From: Procambarus clarkii | Taxonomy: Eukaryota > Arthropoda > Malacostraca > Decapoda > Cambaridae | Direction of reading: 5' to 3' | Assembly: GCF_040958095.1 (NCBI RefSeq) | Contig: NC_091195.1 | Coordinates: 26,389,881-26,453,880, forward strand | Length of the DNA stretch: 64,000 nucleotides | Shown here: one piece after another, positions 8,827-18,440 of the stretch | Position numbering within the stretch: position 1 is the first letter of the stretch | Layout of the letters: each line of letters starts with the position of its first letter | Program-made: the position numbers and the translations under genes | The notes under the pieces: generated by a model | What the model saw: the letters and a program-made list of their open reading frames with translations, nothing else | Told to the model about the DNA's origin: nothing | Database searches by the model: none

Positions 8827-9000
8827 TCCGAGGTTCCCAATCTATCTTCCCGTGATTTAGGTCCCCCATGATTAGGAATGTGTGTCCGAAGTTCCCAATC
8901 TATCTTCCTGTGATTTAGCTCCCCCATAATTAGGAATGTGCGTCCGAGGTTCCCAATCTATTTTCCTGTGATTTAGCTCCCCCATGAGTAGGAATGTTGC
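8827..9000 (+). repeat. 58-bp tandem repeat, three copies
   Basis: Units start with TCCGAGGTTCCCAATCTAT at 8827, 8885 and 8943. The copies differ by a handful of substitutions, more than in the 70-bp array nearby, so this duplication is older. Confidence 0.9.
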
Positions 9001-9167
9001 TCTAAATCCGTGAGCTGCTGTCTGCGTTTCTGCTTCACGGGACTTGCTGGTGTCTTTGTATTCCTGTTTGTTCGTCTGCTGATTTTCCCATCTGCTGTGT
9101 GTGTCTTGTCTGTGTTTCCGTTGACACGTTTGGTGATCCTGTTGATGTGTTTGTTGCTCATTTTGAT

Positions 9168-9416
9168 GTTATCTTGAGGTTATCTTGAGATGATTTCGGG
9201 GCTTTAGTGTCCCCGCGGCCCGGTCCTCGACCAGGCCTCCACCCCCAGGAAGCAGCCCGTGACAGCTGACTAACTCCCAGGTACCTGTTTACTGCTAGGT
9301 AACAGGGGCATTCAGGGTGAAAGAAACTTTGCCCATTTGTTTCTGCCTCGTGCGGGAATCGAACCCGCGCCACAGAATTACGAGTCCTGCGCGCTATCCA
9401 CCAGGCTACGAGGCCC
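9168..9416 (-). mobile_element. tRNA-derived SINE, copy 3 with a different tRNA head
   Basis: Body and tail match copies 1 and 2, but the minus-strand head reads GGGGCCTCGTAGCCTGGTGG with B-box GGTTCGATTCC and anticodon-loop equivalent CTCGTAA. The swap lies 5' of the shared AGAAACAAATGGGCA body. Confidence 0.85.
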
Positions 9417-9454
9417 CATGTTCGGTCCTTCTCTTGAAGTTAGAGATACTAACA

Positions 9455-9920
9455 TAGGACAAAGTTAGAGAAGATTCAGAGGCATGCCAACAGACTAGTC
9501 CCAGAACTGAGAGGTATGAGCTACGAGGAAAGCTTGAGGAAGATGAACCTCACGTCCCTGGAAGACACAGTAAGGGGAGACATGATCACTACCTACAAAA
9601 TTCTCAGGGGAATTGACAGTGGACAAAGACAAACTGTTTAACACTGGTGGGACACGAACAAGGGGACACAGGTGGAAACTGAGTACCCACATGAGCCACA
9701 GAGACGTTAGAAAGAACTTTTTCAGTGTGGGAGTAGTTAACAGGTGGAATACATTAGGCAGTGATGTGGTGGAGGCTGACTCCATACACAGTTTCAAGTG
9801 TAGATATGATAGTGCCCAATAGGCTCAGGAACCTGTACACCAGTTGATAGACAGTTGAGAGGCGGGACCAAAGAGCCAGAGCTCAACCCCCGCAAGCACA
9901 ACTAGGTGAGTACATATACA
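9455..9920 (+). pseudogene. CR1/Jockey-like LINE, C-terminal remnant and 3' UTR, copy A
   Basis: The first frame reads RLVPELRGMSYEESLRKMNL then TSLEDTVRGDMITTYKIL. After a frameshift near 9610 a second frame (9616-9822) gives KDKLFNTGGTRTRGH, LSTHMSHRDVRKNFFSVGVV, then NRWN and DSIHSFKCRYD before the stop. This is the C-terminal region after the reverse transcriptase of a widespread non-LTR family. The 3' UTR ends CAAGCACAACTAGGTGAGTA followed by TACA repeats. The copy is 5'-truncated and dead. Confidence 0.85.
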
Positions 9921-10163
9921 TATACAGTCCCCCATGTGTTCGTGACCAAGCAGGCTGTGACTCGCGCAGAGTACGTTCCACACCGTCAAACAGGCGCAGC
10001 TGACCACACCCTCAACTCGGAGACCTGACCAGAGACCGGGCCTACGACACATTGATCCATGGACCCACAACGAGATAAATATACATCTATACATATAATT
10101 CTCCTTACCATGAAAAAAAATACATATTCGAACAGACCATGTATATGACTCGAATGTTTTGAG
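9921..10163. other. Unassigned spacer
   Basis: Starts with a short CATATA run after the LINE tail. Nothing else recognised. Confidence 0.5.
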
Positions 10164-10266
10164 AAGAGGCGGGGGGGGGGTGAGAGAGGGGGGGGGGACG
10201 GGGAATGGAGAGAGGGAGGGGGTACGGGGGGGTTAGGGGAAGGAGGAAGGAGGGGGGGAGGGGGCG
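10164..10266 (+). repeat. G-rich purine tract with quadruplex potential
   Basis: About 100 bases of G runs (3 to 9 G) broken by single A, T or C, for example GGAGGGGGGGAGGGGGCG. Many overlapping matches to the G3+N1-7 quadruplex pattern lie on the plus strand. Confidence 0.75.
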
Positions 10267-10325
10267 TTGTACCATCGAGGACCAAAATTCGCCACTTGGC
10301 ATCTCTCAGCGGCCCGCCCGGCTGG

Positions 10326-10433
10326 TGACGTCATGGTCAGTTACATGACGTCATCACCAGGCGCGTGACGTCATCACCAGCCGCGTGACGTCATCACCAG
10401 GCGCGTGACGTCATCACCAGCCGCGTGACGTCA
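10326..10433. promoter_or_regulatory. Array of six TGACGTCA (CRE) sites at exact 20-bp spacing
   Basis: TGACGTCA, the full cAMP-response-element palindrome bound by CREB/ATF dimers, occurs at 10326, 10346, 10366, 10386, 10406 and 10426. The last four repeat units are TGACGTCATCACCAGSCGCG-like. The 20-bp step is close to two helical turns, putting all sites on one face. No coding start is visible nearby, so regulatory function is unproven. Confidence 0.6.
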
Positions 10434-10471
10434 GTGTTTACCCAGCAGAAAGAAAGCCCTTTCTTCCTGCA

Positions 10472-13376
10472 GCTGGTGGCCAGCAGACATGGCCCCCACC
10501 AGCTGTGTGGCCCGCAGACATGGTTCCCACCAGCTGTGTGGCCCGCAGACATGGCCCCCACCAGCTGTGTGGCCCGTAGACATGGCCCCCACCAGCTGTG
10601 TGGCCCGCAGACATGGCCCCCACCAGCTGTGTGGCCCGCAGACATGGTCCCCACCAGCTGTGTGGCCCGCAGACATGGCCCCCACCAGCTGTGTGGCCCG
10701 CAGACATGGCCCCACCAGCTGTGTGGGCCGCATACATGGCTCCACCAGCTGTGTGGCCCGCAGACATGGTCCCACCAGCTGGTGGCCCGCAGACATGGCC
10801 CACCAACTGTGTGGCTCGCAGACACGGCCCCCACCAGCTGTGTGGCCCGCAGACATGGCCTCCACCAGCTGTGTGGCCCGCAGACATGGTTCCACCAGCT
10901 GTGTGGCCCGCAGACATGGCTCCACCAGCTGTGTGGCCCGCAAACATAATCCCCACCAGCTGTGTGGCCCGCAGACATGGCCCCCACTAGCTGTGTGGCC
11001 CGCAGACATGGCCCCACTAGCTGTGTGGCCCGCAGACATGGCCCCACCAGCTGTGTGGCCGGCAGACATGGCACCCCACCAGCTGTGTGGCCCGCAGACA
11101 CGGTCCCACCAGCTGTGTGGCCCGCAGACATGGTCCCACCAGCTGTGTGGCCCGCAGACAAGGCCTCCACCAGCTGTGTGGCCCGCAGGAACATGGCCTC
11201 CACCAGGTTGTGTGACCCGCAGACATGGCCCCCACCAGCTGTGTAGTCCGCAGGACATGGTCCCCACCAGCTGTGTGGGCCCCCCACCAGCTGTGTGGGC
11301 CCCCACCAGTTGTGTGGCCCGCAGACATGGCCTCCACCAGCTGTGTGGCCCGCAGAACATGGTCCCCACCAGAATGTGTGGCCCCCACCAGTTGTGTGGC
11401 CCGCAGACATGGCCTCCACCAGCTGTGTGGCCCGCAGACATGGTCCCCACCAGCTGTGTGCCCGCAGACATGGCCTCCACCAGTTGTGTGGCCCGCAGAC
11501 ATGGCCTCCACCAGCTGTGTGGGCCGCAGACATGGCCCTCCACCAGCTGTGTGGCCGGCAGACATGGTCCCCACCAGCTGTGTGGCCCGCAGACACGGTC
11601 CCACCAGCTGTGTGGCCCGCAGACATGGTCCCACCAGCTGTGTGGCCCGCAGACATGGCCTCCATCAGCTGTGTGGCCCGCAGACATGGCCTCCACCAGT
11701 TGTGTGACCGCAGACATGGCCCCCACCAGCTGTGTAGTCCGCAGACATGGTCCCCACCAGCTGTGTGGGCCCCCACCAGTTGTGTGGCCCGCAGACATGG
11801 CCTCCACCAGCTGTGTGGCCCGCAGACATGGTCCCCACCAGATGTGTGGCCCCCACCAGTTGTGTGGCCCGCAGACATGGCCTCCACCAGCTGTGTGGCC
11901 CGCAGACATGGTCCCCACCAGCTGTGTGGCCCGCAGACATGGCCTCCACCAGTTGTGTGGCCCGCAGACATGGCCTCCACCAGCTGTGTGGACGCAGACA
12001 TGGCCTCCACCAGCTGTGTGGGCCGCAGACATGGCCTCCACCAGCTGTGTGGCCCGCAGACATGGCTCACCAGCTGTGTGGCCCTCAGACATGGCCCCCA
12101 CCAGCTGTGTGGCCCGCAGACATGGTCTCCACCAGCAGTGTGGCCCGCAGACATGGCCTCCACCAGCTGTGTTTCCCGCAGACATGGTCCCCACCAGCTG
12201 TGTGGCCCGCAGACATGGTCCCTACCAGCTGTGTGGCCCGGAGACATGGTCCCACCAGCTGTGTGGCCCGCAGACATGGTCCCCACCAGCTGTGTGGCCC
12301 GCAGACATGGTCCCACCAGCTGTGTGGCCCTCAGACATGGTCCTACCAGCTGTGTGGCCCGCAGACATGGCCCCCACCAGCTGTGTGGCCCGCAGACATG
12401 GCCTCCACCAGCTGTGTGGCCCGCAGACATGGTCCCCACCAGCTGTGTGGCCCGCAGACATGGTCCCCACCAGCTGTGTGGCCCGCAGACATGGTCCCAC
12501 CAGCTGTGTGGCCCGCAGACATGGCCTCCGCCAGCTGTGTGTCCCGCAGACATGGCTCACCAGCTGTGTGGCCCTCAGACATGGCCCCCACCAGCTGTGT
12601 GGCCCACAGACATGATCCCACCAGCTGTGTGGCCCGCAGACATGGCCTCCACCAGCTGTGTGACCCGCAGACATGGCCCCCACCAGCTGTGTGGGCCCGC
12701 AGACATGGTCTCCACCAGCAGGGTGGCCCGCAGACATGGCCTCCACCAGCTGTGTGGCCCGCAGACATGGCCTCCACCAGGTGTGTGGCCCGCAGACATG
12801 ATCCCACCAGCTGTGTGGCCCGCATACATGGTCCCCGCCAGCTGTGTGGCCCGCAGACATGGCCCCGCCAGCTGTGTGGCCCGCAGACATGGTCCCCACC
12901 AGCTGTGTGGCCCGCAGACATGGTCCCCGCCAACTGTGTGGCCCGCAGACATGGCCCCACCAGCTGTGTGGCCCGCAGACATGGTCCCTACCAGCTGTGT
13001 GGCCCGCAGACATGGTCCCCACCAGCTGTGTGGCCCGCAGACATGGTCCCTACCAGCTGTGTGGCCCGCAGACATGGTCCCCACCAGCTGTGTGGCCCGC
13101 AGACATGGTCCCCACCAGCTGTGTGTGGCCCGCAGACATGGTCCCTACCAGCTGTGTGGCCCGCAGACATGGTCCCCACCAGCTGTGTGGCCCGCAGACA
13201 TGGTCCCGACCAGCTGTGTGGCCCGCAGACATGGTCCCACCAGCTGTGTGGCCCGCAGACATGGTCCCCACCAGCTGTGTGGCCCGCAGACATGGTCCCC
13301 ACCAGCTGTGTGGCCCGCAGACATGGTCCCCACCAGCTGTGTGGCCCGCAGACATGGCCCCCACCAGCTGTGTGGC
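10472..13376. repeat. 30-31-bp minisatellite (about 95 units)
   Basis: Unit core CACCAGCTGTGTGGCCCGCA followed by GACATGGTCCC, with variants (CTCCAC, CCCCAC, deletions of 1-3 bp). The very long open frames on both strands (up to 731 codons) arise because the unit lacks stops. They are repetitive and frame-shifting, and I do not call them genes. Confidence 0.95.
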
Positions 13377-13409
13377 CGAGAGAGGAGAGAGACAGAGAGA
13401 CAGACAGAC

Positions 13410-13484
<75 letters not shown>
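13377..13484. repeat. (CAGA)n microsatellite
   Basis: GAGAGA run then about 20 CAGA/GACA units, directly abutting the end of the 31-bp array. Confidence 0.95.
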
Positions 13485-13593
13485 ATATAGAACCGTCCCA
13501 CATTTAGAGAGAGAATTAGACCAACAAAATACTGATGGAATGCTAAACAACTTGTAAAGAAAGTTAGGATTACAAACATGTCCTGGGAAGCGA

Positions 13594-14645
13594 GGCATAA
13601 GGGGTATAAGGGTATGAGGGTATAAGGGTATGAGGGTATGAGGGTATGAGGGTATGAGGGTATAAGGGTATAAGGGTATAAGGGTATGAGGGTATAAGGG
13701 TATGAGGGTATGAGGGTATGAGGGTATAAGGGTATGAGGGTATAAGGGTATAAGGGTATAAGGGTATGAGGGTATGAGGGTATAAGGGTATGAGGGTATG
13801 AGGGTATGAGGGTATAAGGGTATGAGGGTATAAGGGTATGAGGGTATGAGGGTATGAGGGTATAAGGGTATAAGGGTATAAGGGTATAAGGGTATAAGGG
13901 TATGAGGGTATGAGGGTATGAGGGTATAAGGGTATGAGGGTATAAGGGTATGAGGGTATGAGGGTATGAGGGTATGAGGGTATAAGGGTATGAGGGTATG
14001 AGGGTATGAGGGTATAAGGGTATGAGGGTATGAGGGTATGAGGGTATAAGGGTATGAGGGTATAAGGGTATAAGGGTATAAGGGTATGAGGGTATAAGGG
14101 TATGAGGGTATGAGGGTATGAGGGTATAAGGGTATGAGGGTATAAGGGTATGAGGGTATAAGGGTATGAGGGTATAAGGGTATGAGGGTATAAGGGTATT
14201 AGGGTATAAGGGTATGAGGGTATAAGGGTGTGAGGGTATAAGGGTATGAGGGTATAAGGGTATGAGGGTATAAGGGTATGAGGGTATAAGGGTATGAGGG
14301 TATAAGGGTATGAGGGTATAAGGGTATGAGGGTATAAGGGTATGAGGGTATAAGGGTATGAGGGTATAAGGGTATGAGGGTATAAGGGTATGAGGGTATA
14401 AGGGTATGAGGGTATAAGGGTATGAGGGTATAAGGGGTATAAGGGTATGAGGGTATAAGGGTATAAGGGTATAAGGGTATAAGGGTATGAGGGTATGAGG
14501 GTATGAGGGTATAAGGGTATGAGGGTATAAGGGTATGAGGGTATAAGGGTATGAGGGTATAAGGGTATGAGGGTATAAGGGGTATAAGGGTATGAGGGTA
14601 TAAGGGTATGAGGGTATAAGGGTATGAGGGTATGAGGGTATAAGG
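13594..14645 (+). repeat. Octanucleotide array (GGGTATRA)n, about 130 units
   Basis: Alternating GGGTATAA and GGGTATGA units with almost no other change. In 14217-14440 they alternate strictly, giving a 16-bp higher-order unit. Every unit has GGG with 5-base loops, matching the quadruplex pattern throughout. It abuts the T-rich 3' end of the minus-strand LINE at 14646. The minus-strand frame of Tyr-Pro-His-Thr-Leu-Ile-Pro repeats is spurious. Confidence 0.95.
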
Positions 14646-15189
14646 AGTTTTTTTTATTATCATTATTATTATTTTCTACCACAGACGTGGCCGGACATTT
14701 ACAATGCTAACCAGCATATATACATTTTCTTCTGTCCTCCATGGACAGGGTTAGAGAAGTGTTAAACATATAGTTCAAGGGTTTATTGAACAATCAACCA
14801 CAGAAGGTGATTGTAGTGCTTTTAAAATGCTAAGCTAACCTACATATGTAAATACATAGATACACAGATCTACGTATGTCCTACATAAAGTATTAGATGT
14901 GTCTTTTACATAGTGTCATTAATGTACATTCACAAAGGTGAAATGTAATTCTGATCAGCTTCCATATATACTTTATACCCATACATATACATACACACAC
15001 ACACATATACATACATATATGCACACACATGCATTCACGTACATTTGTCTCATTTACTCTGACAGGGTGAGATAGCTGATAAAGAAACTAGTGTGCAATT
15101 AAGCACTTAATCACTGAAGGTGATGAAGGTGCTTTTACAAGCTCAGGTTATATAGTTACATCATATATATACATTGTATAATTGATACA
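14646..15189 (-). mobile_element. LINE 3' UTR with A/ATA-rich tail (RNase-H-type LINE)
   Basis: Follows the stop codon of the frame at 15190 on the minus strand and ends in AATAATAATAATGATAATAA and A8 at about 14647-14672, a retroposon tail. It contains CATCACCTTCAGTGATTAAG and a CA/TA-rich part (14990-15020). Confidence 0.75.
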
Positions 15190-15892
15190 TTACATGGTCA
15201 ATCTTGGATACAAGTCCAATATATCATCAAGTGTTCCAGTACTCGTATAGTAACTACAGAGTTCAGCATACCTTAGCCCAGGAGGGCGAAAGTCAGACAA
15301 TATGGGACATTCTACAATATAATGTTCAAGAGAGTGCATGTTTTCTCTTTCACAAAGTTGACACATTGTGTACTCGACACTTTCACAAAGTTGACACATT
15401 GTGTACTCGACACTTTCACAAAGTTGACACATTGTGTACTCGACACTTTCACAAAGTTGACACATTGTGTACTCGACACTTTCACAAAGTTGACACATTG
15501 TGTACTCGACACTTTCACAAAGTTGACACATTGTGTACTCGACATTTGGGTTTTGAGAAAGCTGCCAGATACGTCTATATCCCAGGCGTATTCTGGCCAC
15601 TATAACATCACATTGCCGGGTTCTTGTTCTATTAGTCCCATATGTGAATGTCTCCTTACGATATCTATCATAATATTTAATGCTACAACTTTCAAGTCTT
15701 TGTGAATTTGTTAGGTCGGTGAGATCTTCATTAGATATTTGTTTAAGTATTCTCTTTGTCACTGCTAATGAAACACCCATATCAATTTCTACCACTGGTT
15801 TTCTGCAGGCTGACTTAGCAAGCATATCAACAGTGTCATGCCTTGAGATGCCAACATGTGATGGTATCCATAGGAATTTAATCTCAAATCTG
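15190..15892 (-). pseudogene. LINE ORF2 C-terminal part: RNase H end plus CxxC/H-H-C region (5'-truncated)
   Basis: The minus-strand frame reads FEIKFLWIPSHVGISRH then DTVDMLAKSA, the last strand and helix of an RNase H domain (SHVGI and D-x2-D-x-LAK). About 70 residues on comes ARIRLGYRRIWQL. A CQLC motif follows, then HSLEHYIVECPIL, the C-x2-C...H-x3-H-x4-C element seen at the end of RNase-H-bearing LINE ORF2 proteins. The frame ends DDILDLYPRLTM and a stop. The CxxC segment is present six times in 33-bp steps. The 5' end meets a SINE at about 15893, so endonuclease and reverse transcriptase are absent. A second, shorter relative lies at 40793-40951. Confidence 0.85.
15347..15544 (-). repeat. 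33-bp in-frame tandem repeat inside the LINE frame (six copies)
   Basis: GTTGACACATTGTGTACTCG recurs at 15357, 15390, 15423, 15456, 15489 and 15522. Each 33-bp unit encodes 11 residues, VEYTMCQLCES, on the minus strand, so the CxxC half of the zinc-binding element is present six times. The units are identical by eye, so the expansion is recent. Confidence 0.95.
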
Positions 15893-16123
15893 GAGTATAA
15901 GGGTATAAGCCGATTGGCTTATGCCCTAAATCTTGGCTATAGAAGCTAGACAGACAAGCACAAAAACATCTGGGAGGATAAAAAAGAATGTTTACACATC
16001 CCACCAACTCCCAGTAGACAGGATATTTGGGATGAGACGGGGGGAAGGAATGGTGCCCAACCACTTGGACGGTCGGGGATTGAACGCCGACCTGTATGAC
16101 GCCAGACCGTCGCTCTACCGTCC
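15893..16123 (-). mobile_element. tRNA-derived SINE, second body type, copy 1
   Basis: The minus-strand head reads GGACGGTAGAGCGACGGTCT with B-box-like GTTCAATCCCC, then ACCGTCCAAGTGGTTGGGCA and CATTCCTTCCCCCCGTC. The same order is at 45835-46013. The 3' end has a small AAGCCGATTGGCTT palindrome. Confidence 0.75.
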
Positions 16124-16376
16124 AGGGGCCAGATTCACGAAAGCACTTACGAACCTGTACATCTTCTCTCAATCTTTGGCGGCTTTGTTTCCAATTATTA
16201 AACAGTTAATGAGCTCTGAAGCACCAGGAGGCTGTTTATAACAATAACAACAGTCAAATGGGACGTTTTCATGCTTGTAAACTATTTAGTAAATGTAACC
16301 AAAGCCGTCAGAGATTGAGGAAAGATGTAAATGTTCGTAAGGGCTTGCGTAAGTGCTTTCGTGAATCAGTTCCCAG
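16124..16376. mobile_element. MITE with ~25-bp terminal inverted repeats, copy 1
   Basis: Starts GGGGCCAGATTCACGAAAGC and ends with the diverged reverse complement (AAGTGCTTTCGTGAATCAGT). The two halves are largely complementary over their whole length (ATCTTCTCTCAATCTTTGGC against AGAGATTGAGGAAAGATGTA). Copies lie at 46794 and 63486. No coding sequence. Confidence 0.8.
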
Positions 16377-16444
16377 CCCATGTGATTGGGCTGCTAGGAT
16401 GGAATACATATATACGAACACACACATTCAGGTTTAGGACGAAC

Positions 16445-16787
16445 CTGGGTGACAATATGGATGACACAGGCAGGACAAGACGGGTGACACAGGCAGGACA
16501 AGACGGGTGACACAGGCAGGACAAGACGGGTGACACAGGCAGGACAAGATGGGTGACACAGGCAGGACAAGACGGGTGACACAGGCAGGACAAGACGGGT
16601 GACACAGGCAGGACAAGACGGGTGACACAGGCAGGACAAGACGGGTGACACAGGCAGGACAAGATGGGTGACACAGGCAGGACAAGACGGGTGACACAGG
16701 CAGGACAAGACGGGTGACACAGCCAGGACAAGACGGGTGACACAGGCAGGACAAGACGGGTGACACAGGCAGGACAAGATGGGTGAC
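16445..16787. repeat. 23-bp minisatellite (about 15 units)
   Basis: Unit GGGTGACACAGGCAGGACAA plus GAC or GAT, near perfect. Open frames on the minus strand are repeat-driven. Confidence 0.95.
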
Positions 16788-17337
16788 ATAGATTGTGAGA
16801 GACAGAGATTATGAGAGCCATAGATTATGAGAGCCATAGATTATGAGAGCCATAGATTATGAGAGCCATAGATTATGAGAGACAGAGATTATGAGAGCCA
16901 TAGATTATGAGAGCCATAGATTATGAGAGCCATAGATTATGAGAGCCATAGATTATGAGAGACAGAGATTATGAGAGCCATAGATTATGAGAGACAGAGA
17001 TTATGAGAGCCATAGATTATGAGAGCCATAGATTATGAGAGCCATAGATTATGAGAGCCATAGATTATGAGAGCCATAGATTATGAGAGACAGAGATTAT
17101 GAGAGCCATAGATTATGAGAGCCATAGATTATGAGAGCCATAGATTATGAGAGCCATAGATTATGAGAGACAGAGATTATGAGAGCCATAGATTATGAGA
17201 GCCATAGATTATGAGAGCCATAGATTATGAGAGCCATAGATTATGAGAGACAGAGATTATGAGAGCCATAGATTATGAGAGCCATAGATTATGAGAGCCA
17301 TAGATTATGAGAGACAGAGATTATGAGAGACAGAGAA
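16788..17337. repeat. 16-bp minisatellite (about 34 units)
   Basis: Two unit types, GAGCCATAGATTATGA and GAGACAGAGATTATGA, in irregular order. It starts where the 23-bp array ends. Confidence 0.95.
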
Positions 17338-17364
17338 GGGAGGTAAACACAGCCATCAACCAAT

Positions 17365-17557
17365 CACATCAACCAAAACAAACAAAGCCGTCCCGAGCCT
17401 AAACAAGAAGCCAGACCAAAACAACCAAAGCCGTCCCGAGCCTAAACAAGAAGCCAGACCAAAACAACCAAAGCCGTCCCGAGCCTAAACAAGAAGCCAG
17501 ACCAAAACAAACAAAGCCGTCCCGAGCCTAAACAAGAAGCCAGACCAAAACAAAGAA
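17365..17557. repeat. 43-bp tandem repeat (about four and a half units)
   Basis: AAAGCCGTCCCGAGCCTAAA recurs four times at 43-bp steps, with AACAACC/AACAAAC variants. Third consecutive unrelated array in this stretch. Confidence 0.9.
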
Positions 17558-18064
17558 CTTGCTAGGGACCCTTAATATAAACTCTCCCTTTTGTTGACAT
17601 TCTTTCAGCCCCGGACGATCGCTCCTGAAGTTGGAAACACATCTTCTGTTGAGCTAATAATTACCACAAACCATTTCACGTTAGCTGGTTTTAACAAGTA
17701 GTTTTTTTTAGGGTTTGTAATAGGGTGAAATATTTGTGATATAGTGGTTTATTTTTAGTACATTTTGGTGTGGTGGGTGTAAGACACTGTTGGCTAATGG
17801 CCACTTGGCTGGCGTCTCCCCTATAATACTCCACCACCTCCCCCCCCCTCACAGGCGTCAGAATGTCCATCACCCAACCCCCCAAGCCCCCCCCCTTTTA
17901 ATGGTCAGGGTATGCATCTTGATTAATATCTATATCTACCCGAGAAACAATCAGGGACCTCTTGATTATTGACCTCCAAGAAACTCCTAATTGGCCCAAA
18001 ATAGAATAGTTAATAAACAGAATCAATCACCATGCTAAATAATTTTGTTTGAAGCTCATGGTCT

Positions 18065-18066
<2 letters not shown>
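17558..18066. other. No gene recognised
   Basis: Mixed sequence with two C-rich runs near 17845 and 17885. Short frames have no domain signal. Confidence 0.5.

Positions 18067-18158
<92 letters not shown>
18067..18158. repeat. (CA)n microsatellite
   Basis: Short GC run then about 42 CA units. It abuts a truncated LINE copy and resembles the CA tail of that LINE family, so it may be the tail of an earlier copy. Confidence 0.95.
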
Positions 18159-18159
<1 letters not shown>

Positions 18160-18440
18160 CTATTCAACACTACTGGGACGCGAACAAGGGGAAACTGAGT
18201 ACCCACATGAGCCACAGAGACGTTAGAAGGAACTTTTTCAGTGTGGGAGTAGTTAACAGGTGGAGTGCATTAGGCAGTGATGTGGTGGAGGCTGACTCCA
18301 TACACAGTTTCAAGTGTAGATATGATAGAGCCCAATAGGCTCAGGAACCTGTACACCAGTTGATTGACAGTTGAGAGACGGGACCAAAGAGCCAGAGCTC
18401 AACCCGCGCAAGCACAAATAGGTGAGTACACACACACACA
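18159..18440 (+). pseudogene. CR1/Jockey-like LINE, C-terminal remnant, copy B
   Basis: Encodes KLSTHMSHRDVRRNFFSVGV then NRWSALGSDVVEADSIHSFK and stops at about 18338. The 3' UTR ends AGGTGAGTA then (CA)n at 18422-18441. Same 3' end as copies A and D, only the last ~280 bp. Confidence 0.85.

Noticed and set aside
10394-13557. Very long open frames (up to 731 codons) on both strands
   Set aside because: They coincide with the 30-31-bp minisatellite, exist in several frames at once, and change frame with unit-length variation; no start context or domain.
13594-14645. Interstitial telomere
   Set aside because: The unit is GGGTATRA, not TTAGG or a simple derivative, and it varies only at one A/G position.
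13570-14682. 370-codon frame of Tyr-Pro-His-Thr-Leu-Ile-Pro repeats
   Set aside because: Pure translation of the octamer array on the minus strand.
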